Assembly (NCBI GenBank): GCA_934524965.1
Contig: CAKSYU010000003.1
Span: forward strand, 13,240-77,239
Origin: an uncultured Angelakisella sp.
Lineage (GTDB): Bacteria; Bacillota; Clostridia; Oscillospirales; Ruminococcaceae
Direction of reading: 5' to 3'
Length of the DNA: 64,000 nucleotides
In this document: positions 26,908 through 33,949 of the stretch, piece after piece
Layout of the letters: each line of letters begins with the position of its first letter
How positions within the stretch are numbered: the stretch's first letter is position 1
Program-made: the position numbers and the translations under genes
The notes under the pieces: model-generated
Seen by the model: only the letters and a program-made list of their open reading frames with translations
Told to the model about the DNA's origin: nothing
Database searches by the model: none

Positions 26908-27792
26908 ATGGATATCGAAAAGCTGGAAATGTTCGTGCGGGCGGCACGCCTTAAAAACATTACCGATGCGGCGCAAAGCCTGCAATATACGCAAAGCGGC
27001 GCCAGCCATATGCTGCAGGCACTGGAGCAGGAGTTGGGCGGAATTGAGCTGCTGGCGCGCAGCCGCAAGGGGGTGGAGCTCACCGCGGCAGGGCAGCGGC
27101 TGCTGCCGTTGGCGCAGGAGATCCTGTATTGGAACGGGCAGCTGATGCAGACGGCAGCCGTTTTGCAGGGGAACGAGACAGGTCTGCTGCGGGTAGGCGG
27201 CTTCACCAGCGCCATGACGCTGTGGCTGCCCGCTATCCTCCGGGAGCTGCGTGCGCAGTACCCCAATGTCCAGCTGGAAACCCAGCGCGCCAGCTATGCG
27301 GATGTCGAACACTGGGTAAAGGCGGGGCAGGTAGACTGCGGCTTTTGCAGACTGCCGGTACACGCGGGGCTTAAGTCCTATTATCTGGCGGATGATCCGC
27401 TGGTCGTCATCATGCCGCCCGACCACCCGCTTGGTAAAAAGCAAGTGCTTACCTACGCCGATCTGGACGGCGAGGATTTTATCCGCCCGACGCAGGATCG
27501 CTTTAACGATGTGGCGTCGCTTCTGGCGCAGTCCAATGTCACGCTGCGCTTTCCCCACATGGTACACGATTACCACGAGGTCATCACCAGCGTGGCAAGC
27601 GGGCTGGGGGTCAGCATCGTCCCCACCATGATGGTGAAGCTGTACGCCTTTTCTGTGTGTATTCGCCCCTTGGCAGATCAGCCGCACCGCTGCATCGGGA
27701 TCGCCGTGCGCAACGAGAGGAACATCTCCCCGCTCACCCAGGCGTTTATCCAGATCACGCGGAAGCTGTTTGAAGATGGAGTGCTGTCATAA
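26908..27792 (+). CDS. LysR-family transcriptional regulator
   Basis: 294 residues. The N-terminal winged helix-turn-helix (NITDAAQSLQYTQSGASHML) is followed by the two-lobed effector-binding domain. Ribosome-binding site aaaaggagg. It is divergent from the gate-domain/M24/DUF5058 operon, the usual arrangement for a LysR regulator and its target; an inverted repeat between them is the likely binding site. The effector is unknown, plausibly a peptide or amino acid related to that operon. Confidence 0.92.
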   Translation: MDIEKLEMFVRAARLKNITDAAQSLQYTQSGASHMLQALEQELGGIELLARSRKGVELTAAGQRLLPLAQEILYWNGQLMQTAAVLQGNETGLLRVGGFTSAMTLWLPAILRELRAQYPNVQLETQRASYADVEHWVKAGQVDCGFCRLPVHAGLKSYYLADDPLVVIMPPDHPLGKKQVLTYADLDGEDFIRPTQDRFNDVASLLAQSNVTLRFPHMVHDYHEVITSVASGLGVSIVPTMMVKLYAFSVCIRPLADQPHRCIGIAVRNERNISPLTQAFIQITRKLFEDGVLS

Positions 27793-27885
27793 CCCTACCC
27801 CCCGTCAAACTGCTGTTTTTGTAGTAAACATCTTTTCTACCCCTTGTCGATTGCTCCAATTTTGTGAAAATTGTCCATCAAAAGA

Positions 27886-27914
27886 TTGAATTTTGCAGAA
27901 AATATAGGTAATAT
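27886..27914 (+). promoter_or_regulatory. Promoter of second NPxTG surface protein gene
   Basis: TTGAAT, 17-base spacer, TAATAT. Transcription would start just before the palindromes at 27927-27966. Confidence 0.7.
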
Positions 27915-27926
27915 GAATTACAAGGC

Positions 27927-27966
27927 ATATCCCCATATGGGGATATCATGTTTGCACACAAACATG
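27927..27966. repeat. Two adjoining palindromes in a surface-protein leader
   Basis: ATATCCCCATATGGGGATAT (27927-27946) is a perfect 20-base palindrome. CATGTTTG/CAAACATG with a four-base loop follows directly (27947-27966). They lie at the 5' end of the transcript and could be an operator or an mRNA-stabilising double hairpin. Confidence 0.65.
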
Positions 27967-28022
27967 ATGTATCCTGCCGAAAATAAGAGGGGAAACCCTA
28001 AAAAAGAAAGAGGTAATGTGTT

Positions 28023-29303
28023 ATGAAAAAGCTCCTTAGTCTGGCACTGGCACTCCTCATGCTGGTCGTCATGCTGCCCGTCACTGCGTTGGCAGATGAC
28101 ACGAAGGGCTCAAGCGCCAATCCCTATACGCGGGAAGAACTCGGCGCTATGACCCGTGATGAGTACATCGCTGCCCAGAATGCCAATGGCGGCACCATCT
28201 ATGTTACCGTTGGCGATTACAGCTATGATACCAACGGTACTCTTGGCAACGGCGTAAGAGATGACACCACGCACCAGAAAGAGAACCGCGATGTACTGAA
28301 CGGCTACAATTCCAATGGCTACCTTGGCGAGAAAAATGATGGCGCCAATGGCAAAAACATTGTCTTTGTCGGCGGCACCATCACCAGCGGCGCTACCGGT
28401 TACGCCAGCATTGATAACATCGGCACCAGCCTGCTGCTGGCTGTCCCCGCGTACACCCATGTAACTTTCCAGGGTACCACCTTTAACGGTGTAATCAGCT
28501 TCGATTATCAGCTTTACACCGGACCCTGGAGTCAGCTGGGCTGTGTAGATTTTGAGGGCTGCACCTTTAACGGCATTATCGTCGGCGGTTTGGCTTCCCA
28601 AAGCCTGATCTTCAACAACTGCACCTTCAACGACTACACCAATACCATCTCCCCCAATAACTCCAACCCCACTTGGATCAGACCCGCCTACGGCAACTGG
28701 AGCAAGGGCGATAACGAGGGTCAGGGCACCGATTTCCGCTCCCTCACCAGCATCACCTTTACCAATAATAAGGTCACCAGCACCCGTCCGGTCAAGTTCG
28801 AGCGCATTTCCCAGTGGGAGATCACCTCTACCGTCACAGCGACCAATAACAGCTTTGATATCTCCGCGCAGGAGGGAGATACCAGCACCAAGAATGTCGG
28901 TATGTACCTCGGCGCAGAAGCGGCGTTTGATCTTATCGTAGAGAAGAACACCAAGAGCGCCAATACGGCAGCGCTTTACACCATTCCTGCCGGTCAGACC
29001 GAACTGCCGGAAGGCTCCACCATCAAGAATGCCAGCGGCGCCGATGTAAAGCTCACCGATGCCATGGTGTGGAAAACGACCACCGATGAAAAGCTGACCC
29101 TTGACCCCTCCGGCAATGGCGTGGAGGAGATCGTCACCCCGCCTGAGGTCGATGGCGATGTCACCGTCCGCGTTCCCACCACCGAGGAGACCACCGGCGG
29201 TCAGGCGAACCCATCCACCGGCGCCAATGATGTCGTCGGCATTGCCGTGGCAGCCGCCGTGGTCGCCGTTCTCGGCTCCGTCACCATTCTCCGCAAGCAG
29301 TAA
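28023..29303 (+). CDS. Secreted beta-helix-like surface protein with NPSTG sorting signal
   Basis: 426 residues. Signal peptide MKKLLSLALALLMLVVML ending PVTALADD is nearly the same as those of PotD and of the protein at 21701. The central part has parallel beta-helix-type turns (VTFQGTTFNG, VDFEGCTFNG, LIFNNCTFND). The end has DVTVRVPTTEE, then NPSTGAND, a hydrophobic helix and a short basic tail: the same C-terminal architecture as the 21701 protein. No catalytic motif is recognised. Stands alone between its promoter and the terminator at 29314. Confidence 0.75.
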   Translation: MKKLLSLALALLMLVVMLPVTALADDTKGSSANPYTREELGAMTRDEYIAAQNANGGTIYVTVGDYSYDTNGTLGNGVRDDTTHQKENRDVLNGYNSNGYLGEKNDGANGKNIVFVGGTITSGATGYASIDNIGTSLLLAVPAYTHVTFQGTTFNGVISFDYQLYTGPWSQLGCVDFEGCTFNGIIVGGLASQSLIFNNCTFNDYTNTISPNNSNPTWIRPAYGNWSKGDNEGQGTDFRSLTSITFTNNKVTSTRPVKFERISQWEITSTVTATNNSFDISAQEGDTSTKNVGMYLGAEAAFDLIVEKNTKSANTAALYTIPAGQTELPEGSTIKNASGADVKLTDAMVWKTTTDEKLTLDPSGNGVEEIVTPPEVDGDVTVRVPTTEETTGGQANPSTGANDVVGIAVAAAVVAVLGSVTILRKQ

Positions 29304-29313
29304 TTACCCCATC

Positions 29314-29342
29314 AAAAAAGCTCCCCCCGTGGGAGCTTTTTT
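29314..29342 (+). terminator. Intrinsic terminator
   Basis: AAAAAAGCTCCC/GGGAGCTTTTTT perfect 12-bp stem, able to work in both directions. Confidence 0.92.
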
Positions 29343-29366
29343 CATATTCTCCGCCTGCTCACCTTA

Positions 29367-29428
29367 CAAAAATGTTAGAATTTTCATGCAAAGCACCCCG
29401 CCGCCCCCGTCAAAATGTTAGAATTTTC
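29367..29428. promoter_or_regulatory. Two direct AT-rich repeats upstream of rmuC
   Basis: AAAATGTTAGAATTTTC occurs twice (29369-29385 and 29412-29428), 43 bases apart; the second ends 28 bases before the rmuC -35 box. Spacing near four helical turns is consistent with a regulator bound to one face. Confidence 0.5.
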
Positions 29429-29456
29429 GTTCAGTCCGCCAAACTTCCGTTTTCCC

Positions 29457-29485
29457 TTTACAACCACGAACATTTGTGCTACAAT
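29457..29485 (+). promoter_or_regulatory. Promoter of rmuC
   Basis: TTTACA, 17-base spacer, TACAAT with an extended TGC before it. Confidence 0.8.
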
Positions 29486-29547
29486 GGAAATTGGGAAGAA
29501 CTAAAGTTCGCGTTTTGAGCCAACGCGACCAAAGGAGAGAGAAAACC

Positions 29548-30816
29548 ATGTCACCGCAAACCATCGGCTATATTTTGCTGGGTGCCGCCGCCGTCATCAT
29601 CGTGCTGCTCTGCTGCCTGCTGTCCCAAGCCAGAACCAACAGGCAAAAGGAGACCGACCTCACCGCCGAGCTTTCCCGCCTTCAGAGTGAGCTGGAACGC
29701 TCGGTACAGGGCGATATCCTCACCCTCGGCAAGTACCTCATGGAAAGCCAGGAGACCCAGTCCCAGACCGAAAGCCGTGCTCTTTTAGGGCAGCTTGATG
29801 CCTTTTCCAGGCAGTCCTCGCACGCGCTTGAGGGCGTCCGCGCGACGCTGGAACGCCAGCTTTCCGCCATTCGGCAGGATAACAACGCCAAGCTGGACGA
29901 AATGCGCCAGACCGTCGATGAAAAGCTGCAAAAGACCCTCAATGACCGCATGACTGAATCGTTCCGGCTGGTGAATGACCGGCTGGAGCAGGTCTACCGC
30001 GGCTTGGGGGAAATGCAGACCTTGGCACAGGGGGTCGGCGACCTCAAAAAGGTGCTCAGCAATGTAAAAACACGCGGTATATTGGGTGAAGTCCAGCTCG
30101 GTGCCATTCTGGAGGACATTCTGACACCGGAGCAGTACGGCAAAAATGTGGCGACGGTGCCCGGCAGCCGCAATGTCGTGGAATATGCCGTCAAGCTGCC
30201 GGTCGAGGACGGCGGCTTTGTCTGGCTGCCCATTGATGCCAAATTCCCCGGCGACAGCTATGCCGCCCTGCGCGACGCCTACGACGCCGGAGACCCCGCC
30301 GCCATCCAGTCGGCGGTGCGTCAGCTGCTTCTCACGGTGCGCATGGAAGCCAAAGATATTCGGGAAAAGTACATCTCACCGCCCCACACCACCGAATTCG
30401 GTATCCTGTTTTTGCCGTTTGAGGGGCTGTATGCCGAGGTGGTCAACCGCGGCATGGTGGAAACCCTGCAGCGGGAATACCGGGTGAATATTGCCGGCCC
30501 CAGCACCATGGCAGCGCTGCTGGGCTCCCTGCAAATGAGCTTCCGGACGATCGCCATTCAGCGGCGCAGCGGCGAGGTGTGGAATATCCTCGGTGCGGTA
30601 AAAACCGAGTTTGATAAATTCGCCGAAGCCCTTGCCATGACCCAGAACCGGCTGGAGCAGGCAAGCAGCGAACTGGATCGGCTGGTCGGCGTAAGAACAC
30701 GGCAGATCCAGCGGAAGCTGCGGGGCGTTTCCAGCCTGCCGCAGGAGCAGTCCGCCGCCCTTTTCCCCGAGGAGGAGCAGCTTTCTCCGGAGGACGAACC
30801 GGAGCAGGGCGAATAA
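29548..30816 (+). CDS. rmuC: RmuC-family DNA recombination protein
   Basis: 422 residues from the ATG at 29548 (aaaggagaga upstream). An N-terminal membrane helix (TIGYILLGAAAVIIVLLCCL) is followed by a coiled coil (about residues 30-170) and the RmuC nuclease-like domain, with TRGILGEVQLGAILEDILTPEQY and WLPIDAKFPGDSYAAL as signature segments. RmuC limits DNA inversion and recombination; the precise activity is not settled. Single-gene unit. The final 30 residues are acidic. Confidence 0.92.
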   Translation: MSPQTIGYILLGAAAVIIVLLCCLLSQARTNRQKETDLTAELSRLQSELERSVQGDILTLGKYLMESQETQSQTESRALLGQLDAFSRQSSHALEGVRATLERQLSAIRQDNNAKLDEMRQTVDEKLQKTLNDRMTESFRLVNDRLEQVYRGLGEMQTLAQGVGDLKKVLSNVKTRGILGEVQLGAILEDILTPEQYGKNVATVPGSRNVVEYAVKLPVEDGGFVWLPIDAKFPGDSYAALRDAYDAGDPAAIQSAVRQLLLTVRMEAKDIREKYISPPHTTEFGILFLPFEGLYAEVVNRGMVETLQREYRVNIAGPSTMAALLGSLQMSFRTIAIQRRSGEVWNILGAVKTEFDKFAEALAMTQNRLEQASSELDRLVGVRTRQIQRKLRGVSSLPQEQSAALFPEEEQLSPEDEPEQGE

Positions 30817-30844
30817 GCCCTGAAATATATCAGCCGGACAAAAT

Positions 30845-30923
30845 GGGCGGCACGGCTCCGCTTCCCTCGTGCTGACCCTCCGCTCCGCTGCGGGCAGCCC
30901 TCGCCGCTGCGCCGCGCCGCCCC
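30845..30923. repeat. GC-rich palindromic intergenic repeat, copy B
   Basis: GGGCGGC and GCCGCCC arms with the core CCCTCGTGCTGACCCT and CGGGCAGCCCTCGCCGC shared with copy A. Directly follows rmuC and could terminate its transcript. It opens the 339-base gene-free stretch 30817-31155, whose other content is the branched fold listed at 30920. Confidence 0.75.
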
Positions 30924-30987
30924 AAAATCTCCCTCAATCGCTGCTTGAGTTTCTCCGTCTCAACAAGCTGTTGATAGCATTTTGGGG
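30920..30987. other. Possible three-way-junction RNA structure
   Basis: CCCCAAAAT (30920-30928) pairs with ATTTTGGGG (30979-30987). Between them lie two hairpins, CTCAA/TTGAG (30933-30949) and TCAACA/TGTTGA with a three-base loop (30960-30974). The layout is that of a small branched RNA. No promoter of good quality was found upstream; expression is unproven. The remaining bases to 31155 hold no gene that I can support. Confidence 0.4.
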
Positions 30988-31155
30988 GAGAAAGCGCTAA
31001 GCTGTCCTTGTCGGGCAGTCGGCTTGCGGCGGCAGGGAACAGAAAAGTTCCGCGACCGCAAAAAATCAGCAAATCTTAAACTTCGATGGCTGGAAAAACC
31101 GCCGGAAATGTGCGATACTGGGGAGAGAAAGAACCGCCGGATAAGGAGGAGACCG

Positions 31156-31827
31156 ATGTTCAAAATACTCATCGTCGAGGACGACCGCGGCATTGCCGAG
31201 GGAGTGAAAAGCCTTTTGGAGCAGTGGGGCATGGAAGCGAAAGCCGTGCGGGATTTCCGCGATATCACCGGCGAATTTGAGGCGTACCAGCCCCATCTGG
31301 TGCTGCTGGATATCAAGCTGCCCAGCTACGATGGCTACTACTGGTGCGGCAGGCTGCGCCAGATGACCGAAGCCCCCATCATTTTCATTTCCTCGGCGGC
31401 GGATAACATGAACATCGTCATGGCGATGAACATGGGCGGCGATGACTTTATCGCCAAGCCCTTTGACGGCAGCGTGCTGGTCGCCAAGGTGCAGGCGATG
31501 CTGCGGCGCAGCTACCGGCTGGAGACGGCGCTGCCCGCCTTTGAGTGCCGCGGCGCGGTGCTGAATACCGCCGACCAGACCCTGCAATTCGCGGGGCAGA
31601 GCATAGCCCTTACCAAGAACGAGTACCGTATCCTGCTGTGCCTGATGGAACGCAAGGGGCAGGTGGTCAGCCGCGAGCTGCTGATGCAGCGGCTGTGGGA
31701 GACCGACAGCTTTGTGGACGAAAATACCCTTACCGTCAATGTGAACCGCCTGCGCAAAAAGCTGGAGTCCGCCGGACTTTCCGATTTTATCCACACCCGC
31801 TTCGGGGTGGGGTATCTGGTGGAGTAG
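31156..31827 (+). CDS. OmpR-family response regulator, BceR-like, no adjacent kinase
   Basis: 223 residues from the ATG at 31156 (aaggagga upstream). Receiver domain with acidic pocket EDD (8-10), phospho-acceptor Asp52 in LLDIKLPSYDGYYWC and Lys in FIAKPFD; C-terminal winged-helix domain with LTKNEYRILLCLMERKGQVV. The PSYDGYYWC and PIIFISSAADNMN segments are characteristic of the BceR/GraR/VirR branch, which answers to antimicrobial peptides together with an intramembrane kinase and an ABC transporter. No kinase gene is next to it. An unrelated-looking ABC exporter pair begins 389 bases downstream. Confidence 0.88.
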   Translation: MFKILIVEDDRGIAEGVKSLLEQWGMEAKAVRDFRDITGEFEAYQPHLVLLDIKLPSYDGYYWCGRLRQMTEAPIIFISSAADNMNIVMAMNMGGDDFIAKPFDGSVLVAKVQAMLRRSYRLETALPAFECRGAVLNTADQTLQFAGQSIALTKNEYRILLCLMERKGQVVSRELLMQRLWETDSFVDENTLTVNVNRLRKKLESAGLSDFIHTRFGVGYLVE

Positions 31828-31910
31828 GCGGCGCGGCAAAGCGGGGGAGGGGCGCCCGTTTTGCAAAAAACGGCGCCCCGACAGATAGCGGCGCCGTGCC
31901 GCCGTTTTTT
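31827..31910 (+). terminator. Palindromic repeat copy C acting as terminator
   Basis: GGCGGCGCGGCA and a matching TGCCGCC arm surround an inner hairpin GGGGCGCCGTTTT-type stem (GGGGCGCC/GGCGCCCC with AAAACG-like flanks), followed by six T. Overlaps the response regulator stop. Belongs by its arms to the same repeat family as copies A, B, D and E. Confidence 0.65.
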
Positions 31911-31949
31911 AGTCGGTGCGCCTCCCGCGTGCCCGCAGGGAAAAAGTAC

Positions 31950-31978
31950 TTGCAATCGCCCCATCAGTGTGCTATACT
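31950..31978 (+). promoter_or_regulatory. Promoter of the leader-peptide/ABC exporter transcript
   Basis: TTGCAA, 17-base spacer, TATACT. Strong sigma-A-type promoter just upstream of a 26-codon ORF. Confidence 0.82.
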
Positions 31979-32017
31979 CTCTTCGATGCCAAAATACGAA
32001 AGAAAGGAGCTGCTGAA

Positions 32018-32098
32018 ATGAAGACTTTGCACGATAACAAGATGAACAAGTTCCGTGGTGGAATGAATCGAATACCTGTACAGCAGCTCTCTCTGTAA
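32018..32098 (+). CDS. 26-residue leader peptide before ABC exporter
   Basis: ATG at 32018 with a good ribosome-binding site (aaaggag, 32003-32009). The peptide begins MKTLHDNKMNKFRGG and ends IPVQQLSL. The ribosome-binding region GAGCTGCTG (32007-32015) is a perfect complement of CAGCAGCTC (32081-32089) near the ORF's end, so its translation state should change the RNA fold. An intrinsic terminator follows, then a heterodimeric ABC exporter. This matches the layout of bmrB-bmrCD in Bacillus, where a leader peptide controls a drug exporter by ribosome stalling. The peptide itself has no recognised homologue. Too short for usual gene calling, so conservation is the key test. Confidence 0.6.
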   Translation: MKTLHDNKMNKFRGGMNRIPVQQLSL

Positions 32099-32129
32099 AT
32101 CCGCCTGAACCAAGGTGTCATTACGCTTC

Positions 32130-32158
32130 GCCGAGAGTGTTGTCACTCTCGGCATTTT
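32130..32158 (+). terminator. Intrinsic terminator (attenuator) before ABC exporter
   Basis: GCCGAGAGTG/CACTCTCGGC perfect 10-bp stem with loop TTGT, then ATTTTT. The GAGAG of its 5' arm can alternatively pair with CTCTC at the end of the leader ORF (32087-32093), a possible antiterminator. Confidence 0.82.
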
Positions 32159-32215
32159 TGCGCCTTTTTTCGGAATGCGGGGAGAGAGCTGAACCCATAA
32201 ACCGACGGAGAATTT

Positions 32216-33949
32216 ATGAAACGAATTTTGCCATATCTTAAGCCCTATCGGGGCAAGATGCTGCTGGGAATGCTGCTGATCGCCGTTTCCAGCGTCTGCT
32301 CGCTGCTGCTGCCCACCATCATGAGCGATATTCTGGACGGCGGCATCTACACCTCCGATTGGGACTATATCCTGCGCTGCTGCGGCAAAATGCTGGTGGT
32401 CACCCTCATTTCGCTGGGGGCGGTGGCGGCGGGCACCTGGTGCCGCACCCAGGTGGTCTCCGGCTTTTGTGCCGATCTGCGCGCGATGGTCTTCCGCAGG
32501 GTAAATACCCTCACCTTCGAGGAGGTCAGCCGCATCGGCACCTCGGCGCTGCTTACCCGTTCCACCCATGATGTCGGGACGCTGGCGTGGGTCGCCGATA
32601 TGCTTTCCAGCAATATCATCACCATTCCGGTGCTGTTTTTCGGCGGCGTGGTGCTGGCGTTTTCCAAGGACAGCACGCTGGCGCTCATCATTCTGCTGGC
32701 GATGCCCGTCATCATGCTGCTGGTGCTTGCCATCGGGCGTAAGGTGGAACCGCTGTGGAAGGTCAGCGACGAATACTGCGATAAACAGAACGACCTTGTG
32801 CGGGAGCGGCTGCACGGGATCCGTGTCATTCGCGCCTTTAACCGCGAGGGACAGGAGCAGAACCGCATAGCCGAAGCCACCCGCGTGATGGCGGAACATA
32901 TCATCGAAGCCAATACCAAGATGGGGCTGGTCGCTCCCATCGCCATCGCCCTGATGAACCTGGTGGCGGTCGCGATCCTGTATTTCGGCGGCAGCCGTAT
33001 GCAAAGCGGCATTTCCGGCGCCTCCGGCGGCGATATATTCGCGATGATACAGTATGTGGCGCTGGTGATGAACGGCATTGTCATGGCTGCCTTTGCCCTG
33101 GTGATGTACCCCCACGCCAAGGTCGCCGCGGACCGCATCGGCGAGGTCATGGACGCCGACATGATGACCGAGACCGCCGGAGAAAACACGGCGGAGGATA
33201 TCACCTTTGCCGGAGATATCCGAATGGAGGGCGTGACCTTCCGTTATGAGGGCGCCGACGCCGCGGCGGTAAGCGATGTTTCGCTGCACATTGCCGCGGG
33301 GCAGAAGGTCGCCATTATCGGCGGCACCGGCAGCGGTAAATCCACGCTGGTGCAGCTGTTGATGGCGTTCCGGCTGCCCACCGAGGGAAAGATCTACTTT
33401 GACGGACGGGATTCCGTTACCCTCAGCCGCCGTACCATTCGGCACAACATCAGCTGTGTTTTGCAGCGTGCCGGCATTTACAGCGGCACCATTCGGGAAA
33501 ATATCGCCATGGGCCGCCCCTCGGCTGCCGAGGAGGAGCTGATGGAAGCTGCGGCGGTGGCACAGATGGCGGATTACATCAAGGCACAGCCGGAGGGACT
33601 GGATCACCGGCTGGAGCAGGCGGGCAAAAACCTTTCCGGCGGGCAGAAGCAGCGGGTCAGCATTGCCCGCGCCGTGCTGAAAAACGCGCCGATCTATCTT
33701 TTTGACGACAGCTTTTCGGCGCTGGACTTTATGACCGAGGCGAACCTGCGGCGGGCGCTTGCCGAAAAAGCGGCGGGCAGGACACAGATCGTGGTGACGC
33801 AGCGGGTGACCAGCGCAATGAACAGTGACCGAATCTTTGTGATGGACGGCGGGCGGCTGGTGGGCGCAGGTACTCATAACGAGTTGTTGGAGCATTGTGA
33901 GGTCTACCGTGAGATCTATCTTTCCCAGACGGGAGGTGAGCGCCGATGA
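32216..33949 (+). CDS. Heterodimeric ABC exporter subunit with degenerate ATPase site (BmrC-like)
   Basis: 577 residues: a six-helix exporter membrane domain, then an ATPase domain. Walker A GGTGSGKS and signature LSGGQ are intact, but the Walker B glutamate is replaced (IYLFDDSFS) and the H-loop His is Gln (VVTQRV), so this subunit forms the degenerate site of a heterodimer, as in BmrC or TM287. It overlaps the next subunit by four bases. The leader-peptide/terminator region directly upstream suggests induction by ribosome-targeting drugs. Likely function is multidrug or peptide export; the substrate cannot be known from sequence. Confidence 0.88.
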   Translation: MKRILPYLKPYRGKMLLGMLLIAVSSVCSLLLPTIMSDILDGGIYTSDWDYILRCCGKMLVVTLISLGAVAAGTWCRTQVVSGFCADLRAMVFRRVNTLTFEEVSRIGTSALLTRSTHDVGTLAWVADMLSSNIITIPVLFFGGVVLAFSKDSTLALIILLAMPVIMLLVLAIGRKVEPLWKVSDEYCDKQNDLVRERLHGIRVIRAFNREGQEQNRIAEATRVMAEHIIEANTKMGLVAPIAIALMNLVAVAILYFGGSRMQSGISGASGGDIFAMIQYVALVMNGIVMAAFALVMYPHAKVAADRIGEVMDADMMTETAGENTAEDITFAGDIRMEGVTFRYEGADAAAVSDVSLHIAAGQKVAIIGGTGSGKSTLVQLLMAFRLPTEGKIYFDGRDSVTLSRRTIRHNISCVLQRAGIYSGTIRENIAMGRPSAAEEELMEAAAVAQMADYIKAQPEGLDHRLEQAGKNLSGGQKQRVSIARAVLKNAPIYLFDDSFSALDFMTEANLRRALAEKAAGRTQIVVTQRVTSAMNSDRIFVMDGGRLVGAGTHNELLEHCEVYREIYLSQTGGERR

